The position numbers were made by a program, and so were the translations under genes. Positions 59,972 to 64,000 of a stretch of DNA of 64,000 nt are shown piece by piece. How positions within the stretch are numbered: position 1 is the first letter of the stretch; every line of letters begins with the position of its first letter. Under the pieces are notes generated by a model. That model did not search any database. It worked only from the letters and a program-made list of their open reading frames with translations, and had not been told where the DNA came from. Source of the DNA: Malus domestica (Eukaryota > Streptophyta > Magnoliopsida > Rosales > Rosaceae); the NCBI RefSeq assembly GCF_042453785.1, contig NC_091675.1:3112501-3176500 (forward strand), read 5' to 3'.

Positions 59972-61847
59972 ATAATCGAAGGTGGATTTCTTAGCAATTA
60001 TTATTTTGTTCATAATTCTTTAGATCCCCTCATCGTCGCCATAAGGAAAAAGATCGAGGCTGGGAATTTTGGTCCGGGGTTTCATTATTTGCAGAGACCT
60101 CCGATTAACATTTTAGTTGGGAGAGTCATTAGTAATTTAAGGTGACAGAATGTAGTCGGAAGCATAAATTCATAAGAAGAGCTGAAAGATTAGTTCTTTT
60201 CTTTGTATCCTTATTTTTCAGTTAATATTTATTATTCAAGAACCACGAATCTTGCAAAATGCCGTCTTACAGTTTTGAATTTTAGCTCATTCTGTGCTTT
60301 GAAAAAAAATTGTTTTTGCTGTGATGTGAGAATAAAATTATTTTTGTTGCTTCACGTTTTCAGCTTTTTTTTTTCACCTAAAATTGTGAAAATAAGCTGT
60401 TTTTAAGTGTTTATCAAATAACTTTTTGAGCTTAGTTTTTTTTATATCCACTTTCTATAAAAGCACGTCAGTACCAAACCAGTACTTACCATGTCAATAA
60501 GGAGAGATTTTTTCAATTTGATTGGCACACGAGGTGGTATATCATATGTCATTATACAAATAATAAAATATGTGTTAAAAAGTTAAACGAATGATGTACT
60601 ATCTGTATTCTTATCATAATAAAAAATTTCTTGTCCTAAGCGCTTTTGTTAAAAACGATGTTATTTGAGAATACGTGTTTTGTGTCTTGAAGCAACTGGC
60701 AAGTGATTGACCTGTCCCACAAGCGTTTTGTTGTTGTTAAAACAATCTCGTGAACGTGCTATAAGATCGTTTCTTTAGAATATTAAGTAAGTTCATTGAA
60801 GATGCCAACTTGAATTTACCAAAACAGTGAAAGAACGACGCCAACTTGGAGACCCGAGCTTGGTGTGAAGTGATTGAATGCATCGAGATCTCTGCCATGG
60901 CAGCCGGCCTCGAAGGCCTTGGACTTCGGACGGATTTGAGAGAGAGAGAGAGAGAGAGAGTGTGGATAAAAAAGTGAAAAAAAGAACGTAATCAGCGGCT
61001 TTCTCTCTCTCTCTCTCTCTTGCTTTGTCTTTTATTCCTTGATTTCTAGTTTGGAAAAATGCTTGCTTCTGGGACTCGAAGAATGTGGTCTGGCCATTGA
61101 CTTTGAAGGCTCACGAGCAGCAAGATTCCGCAACGAGGCAAATGCAGAAGCCAAAAGCATCACTAAAGTTACTGCTTTTGCTTTTGCAAACTGCAAAAGT
61201 CAGCTTCCAGCAGCAGCAGCAGAAAAATGACAAAGCCAAACTCTTTAGGCAGTTTGAGCCTTTGACAATGTCGTAATATTATTCTTGGCATATATTGTAT
61301 TTCCCAACCGTGTCGTTGTCTTTCTTTGCAACCATGCTTGGATGCTCTTTTTCTTTCTTTTGTGTCTAAAATATTAAAAAAACAGACGACCAATTTAAAG
61401 TGTATTCAGTATTGCTTTGCATATATCAACGACGGAGAAAGATAAAAAAATTTGGTGTTAAAAAAGCATGTTATGGAAAAATCCAGAACATAAATTTAGC
61501 CTATTCTCAAGTCAACATCTAAATTTCACTCCATATAAATAGTTCAGTCAACCCCCTATGTAATTTCCTAGCTTCATCGTTGGTGTATACCAATGCTTGA
61601 CTAACGTGGGACAACATCAAAAGAACATTTTTGACTGTCTATAAGGAAATCACACATTGATACGTTTCTTGTCACCATAAAGAGTTACTTATATTTTAAG
61701 TCAATCACGAATTGTTATACATTATATATACCTAAAATGTCATCGTGCTTATATCTCAACTTATCAAACTAATTAAAAACCGCTACGTGTACCCCGTGAT
61801 TTACTTGGAACATCTTCATATAATTCTTAGGCATAGGTATGTTTGTT
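59972..61847. other. UBP 3' flank and intergenic, no further gene recognised
   Basis: The likely UBP 3' UTR extends to about 60300. Two dinucleotide tracts, (GA)n at 60938-60961 and (CT)n at 61000-61020, flank a stretch with short open frames (61039-61276) lacking a recognisable domain. Confidence 0.4.
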
Positions 61848-62049
61848 TTGGGAAAAGGATTCTCGATCATTTTCCTGAGGATCCAAAGGATTCCGTGATC
61901 ATATTCGTTCATCGTACGTTATGTGGTCAGTTTTCTTTAAATACTATTTATATATATTTTTAAATTTTAAACGATTTTTTACCCACGATGTACGATGAAC
62001 GAACATAATCACGGAATTTCTCGGATTCCCTAAAAAAGGATCCTTTTCC
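61848..62049. mobile_element. Foldback MITE, family 3
   Basis: Ends GGGAAAAGGAT and ATCCTTTTCCC. Inner arms GATTCCGTGATCATATTCG with a mirrored counterpart. Flanked by TTGTTTT on both sides (7-8 bp), which suggests a hAT-like mover. Confidence 0.65.
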
Positions 62050-62510
62050 CTTGTTTTGTGGTCAATACCAAATCTACTCTCAAGTGCAGCCATTTTTGTT
62101 TGGGGCTCGGGAATCCAAAGCCAAGAGCTGTGAGAGCAGGGAGTCGACTACTCTCTCTACTTTCTCACTGAATATTTATTCTCTCTCTCTCTCTCTCTCT
62201 CGTTTTATACATATTGGGTTGAAAAGAAAGAAAAATTAACCACCAACCAACCCCTCGTGTGTTTGTGTGTGTTTTTGGTCGTCAACCCCTACAAAAGGAG
62301 CTTCCCACGAAGCTTCCCACCTTCCTTCCTCCATAGCTATTTTTCTCCTTCCTTTCTTTCCCTTTCTCTTTTCTCCCAAACACTGCCCAATTTAAAGACG
62401 AGGACAAAGACCCACCAACCTCACTCCGTCGCTCTCACTGTCTTCCATTCAGAGCTCACGGCAGCACCACCTTTGAAGCAGCAGCACCGCCGCTGAAGCA
62501 GCCGCAGCAG

Positions 62511-63390
62511 GGGAAGGTACATTTTCTTTCTGTGTTCATCTTCTCTTTTGTCTTCTTGTTGTTCATTTTTCTGCCTCAATTTTATTGGATTTTTGCTGTT
62601 AATCTGTCTAAATGTGACATTTTGATTGATGGGTACAACGTTGTTTCTACTAACTCCAAGTCCAACGATTCTTCTACTGTGATTTGGGCAAATTTTATGA
62701 CTTTGTGGCGAGATCTGTTGCTTCTGGACATACCAACGGTCCAATTTCATCTTTTGGGTCTGAAAATTTTGACTACGTTTCCAAATTCTGGTTTTTTTGA
62801 GTCCCAAATTATGCATTTTCTTATGGGTGGTTTCAAATTTCAATCCTTTTTTAGCTTCAACAATCTCAGTTCATACCTTTTCCTCAATGCTTATTTGTCA
62901 GTGCTTTCGACTGAACTGTGATTTCTATCCTCGCATTTTTGTTTATAATGTCGAAAGAAAGTCAGAATCTTTACTCGATGGATTGGATTGTTTTTCAACT
63001 TCTTCGTTGCTATACGAATTGTTTGATCAACAACATAACCAGCAGATAGGAAATAGAAACGGAGGGATAGCGGCTGGGATGGCTAAAGGTGGTTTCTAAA
63101 AACCAAAAGTGCTTTTGGTCCGTAGAAACACCTTCTTCAGAACTTTTGATAAAAATTCCGACATGTTTATAAACCGTCTAGCAGAAGTACTTGTTAGACT
63201 GCTTCCTTCAAATTTAGTCCCAAACGAATCCTAAAACAGTTAAGAACAACATTTTTCGTAGATGTTTGAAGTACCAGCGTCTTTTGATGAGTATTTGATA
63301 GCTAGATTCCCATCACATTCCTCATGTATTTGTTCCGAGCTTTGATATAAATTCACAAGTAACGCCTCCTTCCCTTTTTTGTTACTACAG
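62511..63390 (+). other. Probable 5'-UTR intron of the F-box gene
   Basis: A GC-rich leader with CAGCAGC repeats ends GGGAAG at 62516, followed by donor GTACAT. A pyrimidine-rich acceptor (TACTACAG) ends at 63390, 25 bp before the start codon. The long open stretch at 62532-62921 lies inside this intron and is unlikely to be coding. Confidence 0.5.
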
Positions 63391-63415
63391 TTGTCTTATT
63401 ACTAATTTCTAGTTG

Positions 63416-64000
63416 ATGGAGCACAACAATTCCCCAGCTTTTAAGATGAATCGGAAGAGAAAATCCCAAGAACAAGATGATGGCATTTCAAACACATTTT
63501 ATATGGATGAGGTTAACGAAGACCTTCTTGAAAGGGTACTTTCGAGGCTACCAACATCTGCATTCTTCCGCCTTACTTCGGTATGCAAAAGATGGAAATC
63601 AGTTGCATATTCTCCCAGTTTCAAGCTTGCCTGCTCTCAGATTCCTTCTCGGGATCCTTGGTTTTTCATGGTCGATCCCCTTCTTAACCGGTCAATTGTC
63701 TTTGACTCCGCTGAAAGAAGCTGGAAGAAACTCAATCATCCGCCTCTCCTCCAGACAAAATCCAACTGCAATTCCATGCCTGTTTCAGCTTCTGGTGGCT
63801 TGATCTGTTTCCGCAATTCACAGGGCAACTTCATTGTATCCAACCCTGTGACAGGGGTTTGCAATGAACACCCTCCGCTGGATCCATCCTTACAAAATCT
63901 CACATTCCATGCCATTGTGATGAGCTCAAGTCCCAAGTATGATCAATCATCTTACAAGCTTGTTGTTGTCTTTGGCGAGCTTCCAAATTTGTCCTTCCGA
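63416..64000 (+). CDS. F-box protein (F-box/kelch type), 5' part, cut by window end
   Basis: F-box proteins are substrate receptors of SCF ubiquitin ligases. From ATG 63416, 195 codons are open to the window edge. After a basic N-terminus (MNRKRKSQEQ) an F-box is clear: VNEDLLERVLSRLPTSAFF, RLTSVCKRWKSVA, SPSFKLACS. A kelch/galactose-oxidase-type blade pattern follows: DPWFFMVDP, SIVFDSAERSWKKL, SASGGLICF, NFIVSNPVTG, YKLVVVFGE. This layout matches plant single-F-box proteins with a C-terminal kelch propeller. The rest of the gene is outside the window. Confidence 0.9.
   Translation, partial: MEHNNSPAFKMNRKRKSQEQDDGISNTFYMDEVNEDLLERVLSRLPTSAFFRLTSVCKRWKSVAYSPSFKLACSQIPSRDPWFFMVDPLLNRSIVFDSAERSWKKLNHPPLLQTKSNCNSMPVSASGGLICFRNSQGNFIVSNPVTGVCNEHPPLDPSLQNLTFHAIVMSSSPKYDQSSYKLVVVFGELPNLSFR

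Noticed and set aside
62532..62921. Plus-strand open frame of 129 codons before the F-box gene
   Set aside because: T-rich, hydrophobic, low-complexity and placed inside a likely 5'-UTR intron.

Overview
This is a nuclear plant (eudicot) window. It shows GT-AG introns, AT-rich intergenic DNA, Copia, TRIM and Cassandra retroelements, tRNA-derived SINEs and many MITEs, and its gene set is plant-specific. The style of the repeats (initiator-tRNA-primed TRIM, 5S-bearing Cassandra LTR, a long solo LTR) suggests Rosaceae, perhaps apple or pear. That taxonomic step is inference.

Left edge (1-4 kb): one unidentified minus-strand exon, a decayed 3' part of a CBL-interacting protein kinase (CIPK), and a lone first exon of a glutamate-receptor-like (GLR) gene broken by a 499-bp Mutator-like MITE.

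The core (about 4.25-33.8 kb) is a tandem segmental duplication of a three-gene block: GLR (+), fasciclin-like protein FLA (-), and splicing factor SF3B6/p14 (+). Block A (about 4.25-16.1 kb) has an intact 968-residue GLR, an intact FLA and a damaged SF3B6. Block B (about 17.5-33.8 kb) has a GLR with a premature stop in its tail, a frameshifted FLA and an intact SF3B6. The two blocks together therefore keep one good copy of each gene. Comparing them gives empty sites for several insertions: two MITEs and a long-TIR element with 9-bp target duplications, and a Copia element plus a TRIM between GLR-B and FLA-B. A Cassandra solo LTR with a 5-bp duplication lies in the enlarged first intron of GLR-B.

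Right of the duplication lies a complete cytosolic hybrid histidine kinase of the AHK5 type (minus, 10 coding exons, 33.9-37.9 kb). A long gene-poor stretch follows (38-55 kb) with a 2.36-kb solo-LTR-like element, SINEs, foldback MITEs, microsatellites and a second gag-less Copia element (49.1-53.7 kb). A complete MYND-type ubiquitin-specific protease of the UBP18/UBP19 type (plus, 11 exons, 55.3-60.0 kb) comes next. The window ends inside an F-box/kelch-type gene (plus, from 63.4 kb).

The genes are independent plant loci and not a pathway. I found no convincing undescribed biological system. The most informative content is the duplicated block with its reciprocal gene losses and datable insertions.
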